Positions 5,204 through 5,725 of a DNA stretch of 5,725 bases are shown piece after piece (position 1 is the first letter of the stretch; the number at the start of each line of letters is the position of its first letter). Source of the stretch: an uncultured Eubacteriales bacterium. Lineage in GTDB: Bacteria > Bacillota > Clostridia > Oscillospirales > Oscillospiraceae. A program made the position numbers and the translations under genes. The stretch spans positions 1 to 5,725 of the forward strand of contig URLT01000103.1 in the NCBI GenBank assembly GCA_900548795.1, written 5' to 3'. The notes beneath the pieces are model-generated. The model had not been told where the DNA came from. It searched no databases and saw only the letters and a list, made by a program, of their open reading frames with translations.

Positions 5204-5725
5204 TTATAAACGGATGTCGCCCCGGTCGACAGCGACGGCAAAGCCGACGGACGCCATGCGCGCACGCATACAGGCGACGCACTGCGCCGATTCGTCTCCG
5301 GTGCAGAGCTTGTTGTCGTACAGAGCATATTTTTTTCGCTCCTCGACCGGGGAAAGATTCGGCATGACGACGTTGGCTCCGGCAAGGACGCCCTTTTCCC
5401 TGCCCTGCGGATCGAGCGTGCCGAGCGCGGTCGTCGCCGGGAGCAGCAGGTTCGGGCGGATCAGCCGTAGCAGCGAGAGCAGAAAGCAGGTCAGCTCGGC
5501 GCTGCCCGCGCTGTGGCTGCCGAACGGCGTGTCCTTCTGCGGCAGGAACGGCCCGATCCCGCACATTTCGGGTTGAAATTCCTCAACAAATTTCAAATCC
5601 TCAGCAAGGGTCTGCGGCGTTTGGAAGGGCGAGCCGACCATGAAGCCGCAGCCGACCTGAAAACCGAGCGCCCTGAGGTCGCGCAGACAGCGCATACGGT
5701 TTTCAAACGAAAGCTCGGGCGGGTG
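5204..5725 (-). CDS. hydE: [FeFe]-hydrogenase maturation radical SAM protein HydE (C-terminal half)
   Basis: The frame enters from the right edge and ends with TAA at 5204-5206, giving 173 visible residues, about half the usual roughly 350. The N-terminal radical SAM cluster motif lies outside. Family-typical stretches are visible: MRCLRDLRALGFQVGCGFMV, GIGPFLPQKDTPF, LPATTALGTLDP and LAGANVVMPNLSP, all parts of the second half of the TIM barrel. HydE acts on the Fe-CO-CN product of HydG on the way to the di-iron subcluster. The C-terminus keeps CX7CX2C (visible residues 141, 149, 152), matching the optional second FeS site known from Thermotoga maritima HydE. The ATG at 5693-5695 is internal and is not the true start, since the frame continues upstream with residues reading LSFENR. 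Biotin synthase and PylB are relatives, but the sequence and the hydG neighbour settle HydE. Confidence 0.95.
   Translation of the reverse strand, partial: HPPELSFENRMRCLRDLRALGFQVGCGFMVGSPFQTPQTLAEDLKFVEEFQPEMCGIGPFLPQKDTPFGSHSAGSAELTCFLLSLLRLIRPNLLLPATTALGTLDPQGREKGVLAGANVVMPNLSPVEERKKYALYDNKLCTGDESAQCVACMRARMASVGFAVAVDRGDIRL

Noticed and set aside
5204..5695. Internal ATG at 5693-5695 as the true hydE start
   Set aside because: The frame continues upstream with HydE-like residues to the window edge, and the radical SAM motif must lie further upstream.

Overview
The window looks like part of the chromosome of an anaerobic, fairly GC-rich Clostridia-type bacterium; an Oscillospiraceae-like gut organism is my best guess. 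The reasons are a complete set of [FeFe]-hydrogenase maturation functions, strong Shine-Dalgarno sites, and the GC-rich codon use of the main genes. This placement is inferred from gene content and style, not from a marker gene.

Region 1 (1-218) is the AT-rich 3' end of an unrecognised small membrane protein gene that enters from the left edge. Region 2 (219-851) holds no recognisable conventional gene. It does contain a dense run of signals: two AGGGAAYCTC copies flanked by inverted 8-mers at 227-244 and 632-649, a perfect 17-bp inverted repeat with an AAAA loop at 336-373, and an extended -10 promoter whose -35 lies in that repeat. It also has a GC-rich hairpin, an AU-rich terminator-like hairpin, and a possible 26-codon minus-strand ORF with a good ribosome binding site. 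The whole tract may be a small mobile or repetitive element, or a small RNA locus. A separate, near-consensus promoter at 799-827 drives the next genes.

Region 3 (852-2489) is a two-gene plus-strand operon. It encodes a tyrosine recombinase of the XerC/XerD type with all six catalytic positions, and, 3 nt later, a HAD-family phosphatase of the phosphoglycolate phosphatase type. A strong hairpin at 2495-2520 separates this operon from the convergent genes to its right.

Region 4 (2525-5725) is a minus-strand operon in transcription order hydE (partial, entering from the right edge), hydG, hydF. HydG cleaves tyrosine to make the CO and cyanide ligands and an Fe-CO-CN synthon. HydE processes that synthon, and HydF is the GTPase scaffold that carries the di-iron subcluster to the hydrogenase. 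The gaps are 30 nt and 21 nt, so co-transcription is very likely. The hydrogenase structural gene and the operon promoter are not in the window.

I see no clearly new multi-gene system. The most unexplained sequence is the 227-649 tract.
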